Shown here piece by piece: positions 17,010 through 26,334 of a DNA stretch of 64,000 nucleotides. The stretch is taken from NCBI RefSeq assembly GCF_038150125.1, contig NZ_JBBVMF010000007.1:1-64000 (forward strand), in the 5' to 3' direction. The notes under the pieces were generated by a model. The model made no database searches. It was not told the origin of the DNA and was given only the letters and a program-made list of their open reading frames with translations. A program made the translations under genes and the position numbers. This stretch comes from SW132 sp038150125 (GTDB taxonomy: Bacteria; Bacteroidota; Rhodothermia; Balneolales; Balneolaceae). The stretch's first letter is position 1; each line of letters starts with the position of its first letter.

Positions 17010-17980
17010 GTACGCTTCACGTTTCCATCAAAGCAGAATCATTTCCACTCGCTGAAGTGTTTACCATCGCACGCGGTTCACGAACTCACGCAGACTTGCT
17101 TATGGTAACTATCCGGCGTGATGGAGTTTTTGGTCGCGGTGAGTGTGTTCCCTATTCCCGTTATGGCGAGTCGATGGAAAGTGTGAAACATCAGATCGAG
17201 AGTCTTCCTGATGAGTTTAATCGAATAAGTTTACAGAATCTGCTTCAGCCGGGTGCTGCGCGGAATGCAGTGGATTGTGCTCTTTGGGATCTTGAAGCCA
17301 AAACGACCGGAAAGCGGGTTTGGGAATTAGCCGGACTGTCAACCCCAGGTCCTGAAATAACGGCGTTCACACTCTCCCTTGACACACCCGATCGTATGAA
17401 AGCGGCTGCCGAAAAACATGCCGATAAACCGATACTGAAAATTAAACTGGGCACACCGGATGATATGGAACGTCTTGAAGCAGTGCGTACCGGGGCACCG
17501 AAATCAAACATTATTGTTGATGCAAATGAAGGGTGGACGGCAGACATCTACAAAGAACTGGCACCACATCTTTTAAGGCTTGGAGTTTCAATAGTAGAAC
17601 AGCCCCTGCCTGCCGGTGATGACGACCTGCTTGCAGAGATTGAACGTCCGCTGCCTGTCTGTGCTGATGAATCATGTCACGATAGAGCATCTCTCCCGGC
17701 ACTGAATGGAAAATACGACATGGTTAACATCAAGCTTGATAAGACAGGAGGACTTACCGAGGCTCTGTTACTGAAAAAACAAGCTATTCAGGAGGGATAT
17801 GATATTATGGTGGGCTGCATGGTGGGGTCATCGCTCGCAATGGCACCGGCAACGCTGGTGGCACAAAATGCAACCATCACCGATTTGGATGGGCCGCTGT
17901 TGCTGGCAAAAGACCGGGATACCCCGTTGAAGTTTGATGAGAACGGAATCCATCCGCCATCAGCTGAACTTTGGGGATAG
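17006..17980 (+). CDS. dgcA: Enolase-superfamily epimerase, DgcA-type N-acetyl-D-Glu racemase or dipeptide epimerase
   Basis: 324 residues of the muconate-lactonising-enzyme subgroup. All expected residues are present: K145-x-K147 (LKIKLG), metal ligands D172 (VDANEGW), E198 (VEQPL) and D221 (ADESC), and the second base K243 (NIKLDK). By sequence alone it could be an L-Ala-D/L-Glu epimerase, but the 4-bp overlap with the DUF1611 gene favours N-acetyl-glutamate racemisation in D-glutamate breakdown. D-Glu would come from peptidoglycan recycling or the environment. Confidence 0.88.
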   Translation: MSTLHVSIKAESFPLAEVFTIARGSRTHADLLMVTIRRDGVFGRGECVPYSRYGESMESVKHQIESLPDEFNRISLQNLLQPGAARNAVDCALWDLEAKTTGKRVWELAGLSTPGPEITAFTLSLDTPDRMKAAAEKHADKPILKIKLGTPDDMERLEAVRTGAPKSNIIVDANEGWTADIYKELAPHLLRLGVSIVEQPLPAGDDDLLAEIERPLPVCADESCHDRASLPALNGKYDMVNIKLDKTGGLTEALLLKKQAIQEGYDIMVGCMVGSSLAMAPATLVAQNATITDLDGPLLLAKDRDTPLKFDENGIHPPSAELWG

Positions 17981-18208
17981 TTTGAAATATTTAAGCCGGG
18001 ATTATTGCTGAAGTATCAGTTTAGTTGTATTCAAACTCGTTTCGTAGATTATTAAGGTTATATCGCCGGGAAAATATAAATGGCTGAATAGTTCATATAT
18101 CCCTTCCTAATACTAATCATATCTGATTTTTAACTCTTAGAAGGCTTTATAAAGCCAGTGATTTTACAAAGCTCTCTTGTTCATCACATAATCCATCATA
18201 AAAATAAA

Positions 18209-19387
18209 ATGAAAATAGTGACCTGTTCTAATATTGAGTTTTTACTTATCAATCTGGTTTTCGGAATAGTTCTGACGGGCTGTTCCCAGGAACTGCAAAC
18301 AGCCAACTCGAATGAGTTCGTTTATGTGGGTACGTTCCCGGATGATGAAAACGAGGGGCTTCATGTTTTCCAGTTTGATCGTATTACCGGTGATATGGAG
18401 GAAATTCAAACGATATCTGATCGCGAAGGTCCAAATTTTCAGGCGATTCATCCTGATAATAATTTTTTGTACTCGGTAAGTGATGACCCATTTTCTGATG
18501 ATGAACCCTTTGGAACACTGTCAGCCTATAGCATTGATGCAGATACAGGAAAACTGGAGTTGCTGAACGAGCAGTCAGTACAAGGCCGGGGCACGGCGCA
18601 TGTTAGCGTGGATCCGCTGGGAGAATTTGTATATGTCTCGAATTACAGTGAAGGAAATGTAGTCGTGCATAGAGTTAATGAGGACGGATCTGTTTCCGAA
18701 GCACTGGATATTGTGCAGCACGAGGGCAGCAGCATAAACGAGCAGCGCCAGCAGAGACCACATGTCCATTCAGCAATTCCCTCGCCGGATGGCCGGTTTA
18801 TCTATGTATCCGACCTGGGAATTGATCAGATTAAGATCTATGAGATAGATCGTAATACGGGTGAAATTTCGGCGGCAAACATGCCCTTTTTTCAAAATGA
18901 ACCAGGGTCCGGACCCCGGCATTTTACCATTCATAAAAATGGCCGGTTTGCTTATTCAGTTGAGGAATTGAGTGTAACTGTGGCTACATTAAAAGTTGAC
19001 CCGGATGACGGTTCTTTAGAACAGGTACAGCGCCTGAGTTTACTTCCCGAGGATACAGAACGAGATGACTCGATGTCCGGCGCGGATATTCATATTTCAC
19101 CCGATGGCCGGTTTCTGTATGCCTCTGTTCGGGGTGAAAACCTGATTGCTATCTATTCCATCAATGAAGAAAATGGAGAGCTTTCGCTGGTAGGACATGA
19201 ATCTACGGTAGGAAGTCATCCCAGGAACTTTATGATAGATCAGAAGGGGGACTTTCTTTGGGTCGCAAACCGGGATAACGATCATGTGGTGGTTTTCAGA
19301 AGAGACCAGGAATCCGGTGAGCTCAATTTTACAGGTATAGAAGTCAATGTTGCAAAAGCTGTATGTGTAACTCAGTTTATTCCATGA
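18209..19387 (+). CDS. Lactonase-fold beta-propeller lipoprotein
   Basis: 392 residues from the ATG at 18209; an in-frame start at 18158 would put 17 non-hydrophobic residues before the signal. Signal peptide with lipobox LTGC, then a seven-bladed propeller of the 6-phosphogluconolactonase (YbhE/Pgl) family, with VYVGTFPDD, RPHVHSAIPSPDGRFIYVSD, GSGPRHFTIHKNGRFAY and GSHPRNFMID. The lipid anchor places it outside the cytoplasm, so a role in the pentose phosphate pathway is unlikely; it probably acts on another lactone or sugar. Monocistronic. Confidence 0.87.
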   Translation: MKIVTCSNIEFLLINLVFGIVLTGCSQELQTANSNEFVYVGTFPDDENEGLHVFQFDRITGDMEEIQTISDREGPNFQAIHPDNNFLYSVSDDPFSDDEPFGTLSAYSIDADTGKLELLNEQSVQGRGTAHVSVDPLGEFVYVSNYSEGNVVVHRVNEDGSVSEALDIVQHEGSSINEQRQQRPHVHSAIPSPDGRFIYVSDLGIDQIKIYEIDRNTGEISAANMPFFQNEPGSGPRHFTIHKNGRFAYSVEELSVTVATLKVDPDDGSLEQVQRLSLLPEDTERDDSMSGADIHISPDGRFLYASVRGENLIAIYSINEENGELSLVGHESTVGSHPRNFMIDQKGDFLWVANRDNDHVVVFRRDQESGELNFTGIEVNVAKAVCVTQFIP

Positions 19388-19574
19388 TGTCTGAGTTCTT
19401 CATAACAAATTGGAGCAATTCTCACCAACTGAGGCTGTGAGAAAATATTCGCCTACCATGATTGGCGCTCTGTTATGCTGAAAAACTCATTCTGAAACTT
19501 CTTTCTCTGACAAGCCACTTATTGGCTCAATAGTGAAGGAGTAGAACAGAGAGAATAAGAGCGTCGAGTCATTA

Positions 19575-19625
19575 AATTGTCAAACTGTTGAGCTGACACA
19601 CTGCACAACTGTAAAACCGTAGCAC
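19575..19625. repeat. Degenerate AACTGT/AACCGT repeat
   Basis: A run of short related words (TGTCAAACTGTTGAGCTG, CACAACTGTAAAACCGTAG) beside the dusB stop. Similar words occur at 45007-45036 and 54189-54225, all between genes. It is a low-complexity dispersed repeat, not a gene. Confidence 0.55.
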
Positions 19626-20614
19626 TAAGCCACGGCGTAGAGTTCTTCCTCTTTAAAATTCAGGAGCAATTCAAGAACGGGCTGCATCTCTTTTTCCTGC
19701 ATGATGGCGCCCCGAAGTTTCTTGCCGTTCCGGATACCTTTCAAGTACTGACCGTAATGTTTTTTCATGATGATGACGCCGTAACGCTCACCATGATGGG
19801 CCACGGACAGCCGGAGCTGCTCAGCACAAAGTGCAAGCCGTTCTTCGATTGTAGGATCAGGCAGCAGCTCTCCGGTTTCGAGATAGTGTTTGGTCTGCTC
19901 GAAAATCCAAGGGTTCCCGATGGCCCCTCTGCCAATCATAATGCCATCAACGCCGGTTTCTTCGAACATTTTTTTAGCCTGCTGTGGAGAATCAACATCT
20001 CCGTTTCCAATGATTGGTATTTCAAGTCCGGGAGTGTTTTTAAGCTGTTTGAGGTATTCCCAGCGGGCATCACCTTTATATTTCTGGCAGCGCGTTCGCG
20101 CGTGTACAGTGAGTGCTTTTACACCAAGTTTTTGAAGCATCAGGCCAACTTCACCAATCCGGATGGTGGAATCGTCCCAGCCGAGCCGTGTTTTTACCGT
20201 CACCGGCAGGTCGCCGGCCGCATCAACAACCGTTCCCGCCATACGCTCCATCATGCCTAAATCCTTCAGGCAGCCGGCACCGGCGCCTTTCTTTACAATC
20301 TTATAAACCGGGCATCCAAAGTTGATGTCGATCAGGTCAGGATTATTCAGTTTAGCCACTTTTGTAGCACCTTCCATTGCTTCTTCGCGACCGCCGAATA
20401 TCTGAATGCCAAAGGGCCGTTCTATTTCTTCAAACGACATTTTATGCTGAGCAATGTCGGAATCACGAATAATTGCTTCCGAGCTGATAAATTCAGTATA
20501 GACGATATCCGCCCCCTTTGATCGGCAAATCTGCCGGAAAGGGGAATCGGTAACATCTTCCATGGGTGCTAGGAATAGGGGGTTGTCGGGTAAGGTGATA
20601 TCGTGAAGCTTCAT
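19625..20614 (-). CDS. dusB: tRNA-dihydrouridine synthase B
   Basis: 329 residues, a TIM-barrel FMN enzyme. The N-terminus has PLFLAPMEDVTDSPFR, the substrate loop has INFGCPVYKIVKKGAGAGCL with the catalytic Cys, and the FMN-binding parts are VKTRLGWD, TVHARTR, GNGDV and GVDGIMIGRGAIGNPW. It reduces uridine in the D-loop of tRNAs. Monocistronic on the minus strand, convergent with the lactonase-fold gene. Confidence 0.95.
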   Translation of the reverse strand: MKLHDITLPDNPLFLAPMEDVTDSPFRQICRSKGADIVYTEFISSEAIIRDSDIAQHKMSFEEIERPFGIQIFGGREEAMEGATKVAKLNNPDLIDINFGCPVYKIVKKGAGAGCLKDLGMMERMAGTVVDAAGDLPVTVKTRLGWDDSTIRIGEVGLMLQKLGVKALTVHARTRCQKYKGDARWEYLKQLKNTPGLEIPIIGNGDVDSPQQAKKMFEETGVDGIMIGRGAIGNPWIFEQTKHYLETGELLPDPTIEERLALCAEQLRLSVAHHGERYGVIIMKKHYGQYLKGIRNGKKLRGAIMQEKEMQPVLELLLNFKEEELYAVA

Positions 20615-20838
20615 AAGTGGTACTGGAAAAATTATAAATAATTGGTCAGCAGGTTCATCTGACTCTCTTTTAGCTTTTAAAAATACTGTTTTTTTCTGTA
20701 GATAGCATCATTTTTCACAGAATGGGTTTACGAGACTGATTTGGAAGCGTTTCGATATCGAGAATGGATAGCCATTTGATAATCGATCATGTATATTCAA
20801 CCATCAAATAATTTATAACCATAGAACGGAGCTTGAAC

Positions 20839-21915
20839 ATGGCACTTGATATTTCCGGTATCGAAGAACTTTTAGGTAACGATGCAGACTCTCTGCTGAA
20901 TCACGTTTGCAAGACAATTCCAAAATCAGATCTTCACCTTCCAACTGATTCTTACGTTGACAGCGTTTGGTATCATTCTGACCGAAACAACAGGGTTCTT
21001 GGTAATTTAGAATGGTTGTTCAGTCACGGCCGGCTGTCAGGCACGGGGTATCTTTCTATTCTGCCTGTAGACCAGGGAATTGAGCACAGCGCAGGTGCCT
21101 CATTTGCGAAGAATCCAAAATATTTTGATCCTGAGAATATTGTTGAACTTGCAATTGAGGGCGGATGTAACGCTGTTGCTTCAACATTTGGAGTACTCGC
21201 CTCTGTCTCAAGAAAATATGCTCATAAAATTCCATTTCTCGTAAAGATCAATCACAACGAGCTCCTCACCTATCCGAATACGTACGACCAGATTATGTTT
21301 GGGTCGATTGACAAGGCTTACGACATGGGTGCTGCGGCAGTTGGAGCTACGATCTACTTTGGATCAGAGGAATCAAGCCGGCAGATCGTTGAAGTAGCCC
21401 GTGCCTTTGAATATGCTCACGAACTTGGAATGGCAACTGTTTTGTGGTGCTACACCCGGAACTCTGCCTTTAAAGTAGGCGATACAGATTATCATACATC
21501 GGCAGATCTCACCGGACAGGCAAACCACCTTGGTGCGACGATCGGCGCAGATATTGTGAAACAAAAACTGCCGACAAACAACGGCGGATTTAAAGCACTG
21601 AACACGGGTGATTCTTCCTACGGAAAACTGGACGAGCGAATCTACTCAGAGCTCACAACCGATAACCCCATTGACCTGACGCGTTACCAGGTGGCCAACG
21701 GTTACATGGGCCGTGCAGGGTTGATTAACTCTGGCGGGGCATCCGGTAAAGATGACTTTGCGGACGCTGTCAAAACTGCCGTGGTTAACAAAAGAGCCGG
21801 CGGTATGGGACTTATCAGCGGGCGAAAATCTTTTCAGCGGCCGATGGACGAAGGGGTAAAACTTCTGAACTTCATCCAGGACGTGTATCTCAACGATGAG
21901 ATAACCGTAGCCTAA
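20839..21915 (+). CDS. fbaB: Class I fructose-bisphosphate aldolase, FbaB type
   Basis: 358 residues from the ATG at 20839. A TTG two codons upstream is possible, but a GGAG at 20827-20830 is well spaced for the ATG. The DhnA/FbaB family signature regions are ILPVDQGIEHSAGASF, GCNAVASTFGVL, VKINHNELL, GAAAVGATIYFGSEES and GLISGRKSFQRP. It cleaves fructose-1,6-bisphosphate by a Schiff-base mechanism in glycolysis and gluconeogenesis. A terminator follows, so it is transcribed alone. Confidence 0.95.
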   Translation: MALDISGIEELLGNDADSLLNHVCKTIPKSDLHLPTDSYVDSVWYHSDRNNRVLGNLEWLFSHGRLSGTGYLSILPVDQGIEHSAGASFAKNPKYFDPENIVELAIEGGCNAVASTFGVLASVSRKYAHKIPFLVKINHNELLTYPNTYDQIMFGSIDKAYDMGAAAVGATIYFGSEESSRQIVEVARAFEYAHELGMATVLWCYTRNSAFKVGDTDYHTSADLTGQANHLGATIGADIVKQKLPTNNGGFKALNTGDSSYGKLDERIYSELTTDNPIDLTRYQVANGYMGRAGLINSGGASGKDDFADAVKTAVVNKRAGGMGLISGRKSFQRPMDEGVKLLNFIQDVYLNDEITVA

Positions 21916-21937
21916 GTTTTAAATCTTCAAATTATAT

Positions 21938-21977
21938 AGAGATCTTCGGTTTTATCTGCCGGAGATCTCTTTATTTT
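21938..21977 (+). terminator. Rho-independent terminator of fbaB
   Basis: A 12-bp stem with one T-G pair, AGAGATCTTCGG (21938-21949) with CCGGAGATCTCT (21959-21970), followed by TTATTTTTAT. It starts 23 bases after the fbaB stop. Confidence 0.9.
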
Positions 21978-22026
21978 TATAGCTATATTCAGAGGAATCG
22001 GAGCTGAGACATAACCACTCTTATTT

Positions 22027-23094
22027 TTGTCAGACACGGATCTACATACGGGCGTTTCCTCTAAGAGCTTAATCTCATTTAAATACATTGCGATATCCAT
22101 CACACTAAGTGTCGTGAGTATGGGCCTCGTGATCTATTTTACCTACACGCCGGGTGTGCTCGATCATTTGGCGCCAAAGCGGCTTCCCGGCCTGTTCATT
22201 GCCGTTGCGGTAACCCTCCTCAGAGTCTACTTTTCAGCCGCAAAACTTCGCTATCTTGCAGATAAAGAAATTGGCTGGGCAAAATGTTTCCGGATCATGC
22301 TCACCTGGGATTTTGCATCCGCCGTAACCCCCTCCACGATTGGCGGCGCACCGATTGCCACCTATGCAATGACGCGTGAGGGCATTAAGCTGGGAAAATC
22401 TTCAGCCATTGTTCTCTACGGCGTTCTTCTCGATCAGTTTTGGTATGCGCTTGCTGTACCTATTCTGCTGCTGGCCGGATTTTACTACGAAGTGATTCCC
22501 CCCGAAATTGGATTAGTGGGTAACCTTACCATGGTGCTGATCTATTCAGGCCTGCTTCTTTATGCAGGATTTTTAACATATGGTTTGATGATAAAACCGG
22601 CTTCTATTAAAAAAATAATAGCCTGGATTTTTAAATGGCCATTCCTGAACAGGCTTTCCGAAAAAATGAATGCCGAAGCTGAAAATCTGGAAGAGTACTC
22701 CTATGAAATCAGGCAAAAACCGATAGGCTTTTTTATGAAAGCCCTGTTTTTCACAACCATGAGCTGGCTTTGTAAAGTAGCCCTGCCGGTTATTGTTGTG
22801 CTGAGCCTGTTACCGGGGCCTGAAGTTTTGCTGGTACTTCGCAGTTTGGCCATGAACCTGGCGTTTCTCGTAATTCCTACACCGGGTGGATCAGGTGGTG
22901 TTGAAGGTCTTTTTGCACTGTTTCTGGGTCCGCTTATTTCCCGTACGTCATTCGTAGGCCTGGCAGTCTTTGCCTGGAGAATAATCACCTACTACATCAG
23001 TATAGGATTGGGGATCATCGCAGCATCGTGGTATGTTAACCACTCAGTTGTAGGGCCTGTAACAGAAGAAAAAGAACATTCAAACGTAATATAA
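22027..23094 (+). CDS. UPF0104 / LPG-synthase-TM-like membrane protein
   Basis: 355 residues with about eight membrane spans, of the UPF0104 (flippase-like) family. The family's conserved Gly/Pro-rich loops appear as TWDFASAVTPSTIGGAPIAT and VIPTPGGSGGVEGLFALF. The start is TTG (22027); no in-frame ATG precedes the first span, so the TTG is likely. The family includes the membrane part of lysylphosphatidylglycerol synthase and probably moves or binds lipid. It is 6 bases upstream of radA and cotranscribed with it. Confidence 0.88.
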   Translation: MSDTDLHTGVSSKSLISFKYIAISITLSVVSMGLVIYFTYTPGVLDHLAPKRLPGLFIAVAVTLLRVYFSAAKLRYLADKEIGWAKCFRIMLTWDFASAVTPSTIGGAPIATYAMTREGIKLGKSSAIVLYGVLLDQFWYALAVPILLLAGFYYEVIPPEIGLVGNLTMVLIYSGLLLYAGFLTYGLMIKPASIKKIIAWIFKWPFLNRLSEKMNAEAENLEEYSYEIRQKPIGFFMKALFFTTMSWLCKVALPVIVVLSLLPGPEVLLVLRSLAMNLAFLVIPTPGGSGGVEGLFALFLGPLISRTSFVGLAVFAWRIITYYISIGLGIIAASWYVNHSVVGPVTEEKEHSNVI

Positions 23095-23100
23095 GGCGGT

Positions 23101-24447
23101 GTGGCTAAACAGAAAATTCGGTATGAATGCGGAAATTGCGGGTACGATTCCCCAAAATGGCTCGGTGTGTGTCCCTCTTGCAATGAGTGGCACACGTTTG
23201 AAGAAATTAAGGAGACCAAAAGTTCTAAAAAGAAACACAAGGTAGAGATAGGAGAAGAGGATGAAACAGAAAAAGCAGTGCTTCTGTCTGATGTAGAGAG
23301 TAAAGAGCACGACCGGCGCTCCACAGGAATTACCGAGCTCGACCGTGTACTTGGCGGAGGCATTGTGAAAGGCGCATTTCTTCTTCTGGGTGGAGATCCC
23401 GGCATCGGTAAAAGCACGCTCATGCTTGAACTCGCCAAATCAAAACCCGACTGGAAAATACTTTATGTAGCAGGAGAAGAATCACCCACGCAAATCAAGC
23501 AGCGTGCAGCACGTATGAATGTGACCGGCGACCAGCTCTTTATTTTTTCGAACTCTAATATCGATTCTATCATTAATCAGGCGCGGAAAATACAGCCTGA
23601 CCTCCTGGTCATTGATTCTATTCAAACCGCCTTCAGCTCAAACCTGACCTCACTTCCGGGATCGGTTCAGCAGGTGCGGGAATGCTCGGCAATGCTCCAG
23701 CAGCTGTCGAAGAAGGAGGGAATCACAACACTGATGATCGGCCACGTCACCAAAGAAGGTGATATTGCCGGTCCCAGAATTTTGGAGCACATGGTTGACA
23801 CTGTGCTGCATTTTGAAGGAAATCAAAGCCAGTTTCACCGGCTGCTGAGAAGTGTGAAAAATCGATTTGGCCCGGCGCAGGAAGTGGGGGTGTTTGAGAT
23901 GAAGCAGGATGGACTTTACGAGGTGGCTAATCCCTCCGAGCTCTTTTTGTCTGATCTTGATACGTCTATCAGCGGAAACTGCGTAACGTGCGTGATGGAA
24001 GGTTCCCGGCCAATCTTGATTGAGGTTCAGGCGCTTGTAACGGCAAGTACGTACAGTTCACCTCAGCGTACCGCGAACGGATTTGATCAACGCAGACTGG
24101 CACTGCTTATCGCGGTTCTGGAAAAACGTGCGGGCGTTTCATTTGCCGGACAGGATGTTTACCTGAATATAGCCGGCGGCCTAAAGATATCGGATCCAGC
24201 GGCAGATTTAGCCGTTATAGCCGCGCTTTCGTCGAGCATCAAGGATCACCCGATACGGAAAAAAGCTATTTTTATCGGAGAGGTGGGGCTTGGCGGCGAG
24301 ATAAGGGGAATCCGTTTTCGGGAACAGAGAATACGGGAGGCTGAAAAAATGGGATTAAAATCGGTCGTTGCGCCTCCCGCAGAAAAGTCAATCCAAACAA
24401 GTATTGAGATTATAGAACGAACCTACATCTCTCAGATCGACAAGTAA
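23101..24447 (+). CDS. radA: DNA repair protein RadA
   Basis: 448 residues, GTG start with AAGGCGG just upstream. An N-terminal zinc finger (C10, C13, C24, C27), Walker A GGDPGIGKST (97-106), the RadA-specific KNRFG motif (253-257) and a C-terminal Lon-like domain. RadA is a RecA-related helicase-like ATPase that drives branch migration in recombination. It is convergent with rpsU, with only 8 bases between the stops. Confidence 0.97.
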   Translation: MAKQKIRYECGNCGYDSPKWLGVCPSCNEWHTFEEIKETKSSKKKHKVEIGEEDETEKAVLLSDVESKEHDRRSTGITELDRVLGGGIVKGAFLLLGGDPGIGKSTLMLELAKSKPDWKILYVAGEESPTQIKQRAARMNVTGDQLFIFSNSNIDSIINQARKIQPDLLVIDSIQTAFSSNLTSLPGSVQQVRECSAMLQQLSKKEGITTLMIGHVTKEGDIAGPRILEHMVDTVLHFEGNQSQFHRLLRSVKNRFGPAQEVGVFEMKQDGLYEVANPSELFLSDLDTSISGNCVTCVMEGSRPILIEVQALVTASTYSSPQRTANGFDQRRLALLIAVLEKRAGVSFAGQDVYLNIAGGLKISDPAADLAVIAALSSSIKDHPIRKKAIFIGEVGLGGEIRGIRFREQRIREAEKMGLKSVVAPPAEKSIQTSIEIIERTYISQIDK

Positions 24448-24455
24448 AAAGCAGC

Positions 24456-24650
24456 TTAGTAATTCTCTCTTTGGCGTCGTCGTTCTTCACGAACACTTTT
24501 CTTGAGGGCTTCGCGGCGTTCCTCAGAAGGCTTCGTGTACTGCTGACGATCTTTATATTCATTCAAAAGCCGTGAGCGGGTTACCATTTTCTTAAAACGG
24601 TTAATTGCGCGATCAATGCTTTCGTTATCTTTTACGTTTACTCCAATCAT
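24456..24650 (-). CDS. rpsU: Small ribosomal subunit protein bS21
   Basis: 64 residues from the ATG at 24650 (MIGVNVKDNESIDRAINRFK), then a very basic helical tail ending RREALKKSVREERRRQRENY. The longer reading frame to 24740 adds 30 unrelated residues and is not needed. bS21 sits near the anti-Shine-Dalgarno end of 16S rRNA. Confidence 0.96.
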   Translation of the reverse strand: MIGVNVKDNESIDRAINRFKKMVTRSRLLNEYKDRQQYTKPSEERREALKKSVREERRRQRENY

Positions 24651-24772
24651 ATTCTTTATGTAGTTTGTAATTAGTTGACAGACGTCAAATATAGTGATTA
24701 TTCTATCTCTAAAACAGTCTGTCTGTTTAAAAAATTTCATTACCTGTTACGCACCATAACCTATCACACAGA

Positions 24773-25462
24773 ATGCCTGGCCTGATGTCGTTTATTAGAA
24801 ATTATATTCATACAGTATCGTCCCTTTTTACGGAACCCCGCCAGGTTATCGACTCATTTTTGCATGACAACAGCGGGTCATATACACACCCTTTTAAATT
24901 CTGTCTGATGGGTACCGTCGTTATTATCCTGCTTAATACACTACTGCTCAATTTCAGTTTTGAGCCTGTTGCGGCGGATGTTCCGGCAGAATCGGAGGCG
25001 CTAAAACAGATGAGTGAGTGGACCCAGATTATTTCCGTGAGAGCAGCCACACAATTTCTGCCGCTCTCTTTATTCCTGCTGCATATTATAAGCCTTTCAA
25101 TTGGCGCTATAATCTTTTTACGGAAAGCTACCAATGGTTTTTTTGATCATATTATCATCAATACCTACTCAGTTGGCGCTGCAATGGTAGCGCTGCCTCT
25201 CCTGATTCCTGTCTGGGGCTTTTCGGGAGCCCCGCTGACCGATCCATTTATTAACTCAACTGTTCCTGCAATGGTAGTAGCGGGAGTCGTCCTGTGGATT
25301 TATAATCTTTACTTCAGGCCTGAGGGATTCCTGCAGTGGATCAGGATACTGTCGGCTTACATCACCGGGTTTGTGATCTACGTACTTTTATCGGGCTTTG
25401 TCTCATCAGTAATTGCGTACACCGCCTTCGTGATTGAAAGGATTAGTAATATATCGGGGTGA
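24773..25462 (+). CDS. DUF3667-like membrane protein
   Basis: 229 residues with about five membrane spans. The N-terminus (VSSLFTEPRQVIDSFLHDN, then THPFKFCLMGTVVIILLN) resembles the DUF3667 family of Bacteroidota, though the zinc-ribbon head often present there is missing. No catalytic motif is visible. It stands alone between rpsU (divergent) and the minus-strand mutY operon. Family uncertain, function unknown. Confidence 0.65.
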   Translation: MPGLMSFIRNYIHTVSSLFTEPRQVIDSFLHDNSGSYTHPFKFCLMGTVVIILLNTLLLNFSFEPVAADVPAESEALKQMSEWTQIISVRAATQFLPLSLFLLHIISLSIGAIIFLRKATNGFFDHIIINTYSVGAAMVALPLLIPVWGFSGAPLTDPFINSTVPAMVVAGVVLWIYNLYFRPEGFLQWIRILSAYITGFVIYVLLSGFVSSVIAYTAFVIERISNISG

Positions 25463-25494
25463 GGATTTTTTGGAATGAGTTACAATTTTTTTCT

Positions 25495-26334
25495 CTACAC
25501 CTTATTTAAGTGAAATTTCATTGGCAGTGAATAGTCAAGTGCACCAATGCCAAACAGCGCGTAGTCATACCGGGCGGGATCGTCCGGATTCAGTATGGCG
25601 AGAGTATCGGTGAGTTCGTTTACGGTTTTCCAGTCGTTCGTGCGGCGGGTGATCAGACCGAATTTTCTGCCCTGCCTTGCCACGTGCACATCCAGTGGAA
25701 TTTGTAGTTCTGATGGGGGCATAAAACTCCAAATTCCGGGGTCAACCGGGCTGTTCTTGCGGATAGTCCACCTCAAAAACATGTAAAGACGCTTGCATGG
25801 ACTCCCGTTTTCAGGATTGGAAACGTGTTTCCGGGTGCGGGTAGCGAGATCAGGTGACATCATAAAGAACCGCTCATGGAAAACGCCCAAAAAAGGTCGG
25901 GATTCTGCTTTTCCGGTCTGATAACATTCGTGCCAAAACGCTTCAAAATCCGAATATCTTCGGTAGATTTCCTGAAGGGTGAGGACCAGCCCGTGCATGT
26001 CAATTGGCTTAAATGTACGGTGTTTAAATCCTCTGAAGACAGAAAACTTGGACTGGCTGTAGCTCATTACAAACTCAAATGGCGAGTACCGCATGCGCTC
26101 CAGGAGTTCATTCACTTTGGCTACAACTATATCACGGCGTCCCCAGGCCATGGTGGCTGCCAGGAAACCGGCGATCTCCTGATCGCGTTTATCATTAAAA
26201 GCGTGCATAAACTGAACCGGATCTTTTGGTATATAATCAGGCTGTTCAACCCTGTCGTTGATGTGGTCGAGGAGCGGCTTGAGTTCAAAAAGAGCAGATT
26301 TCGAACGTTTTCGCAGATGGGGCTTTTCAGGCAT
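25495..26334 (-). CDS. TIGR02757 family protein (DUF2400)
   Basis: 279 residues of the TIGR02757 family, common in Bacteroidota. Recognisable parts are DPVQFMHAFNDKRDQEIAGF, LAATMAWGRRDIVV, LYMFLRWTIRKNSPVDPGIW and PLDVHVARQGRKFGL. The all-helical domain with LNPDDPARYDYALFGIG towards the end hints at a HhH-DNA glycosylase-like relation, in line with its place directly behind mutY, whose stop overlaps its ATG by one base. Enzymatic activity unproven. Confidence 0.9.
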   Translation of the reverse strand: MPEKPHLRKRSKSALFELKPLLDHINDRVEQPDYIPKDPVQFMHAFNDKRDQEIAGFLAATMAWGRRDIVVAKVNELLERMRYSPFEFVMSYSQSKFSVFRGFKHRTFKPIDMHGLVLTLQEIYRRYSDFEAFWHECYQTGKAESRPFLGVFHERFFMMSPDLATRTRKHVSNPENGSPCKRLYMFLRWTIRKNSPVDPGIWSFMPPSELQIPLDVHVARQGRKFGLITRRTNDWKTVNELTDTLAILNPDDPARYDYALFGIGALDYSLPMKFHLNKV

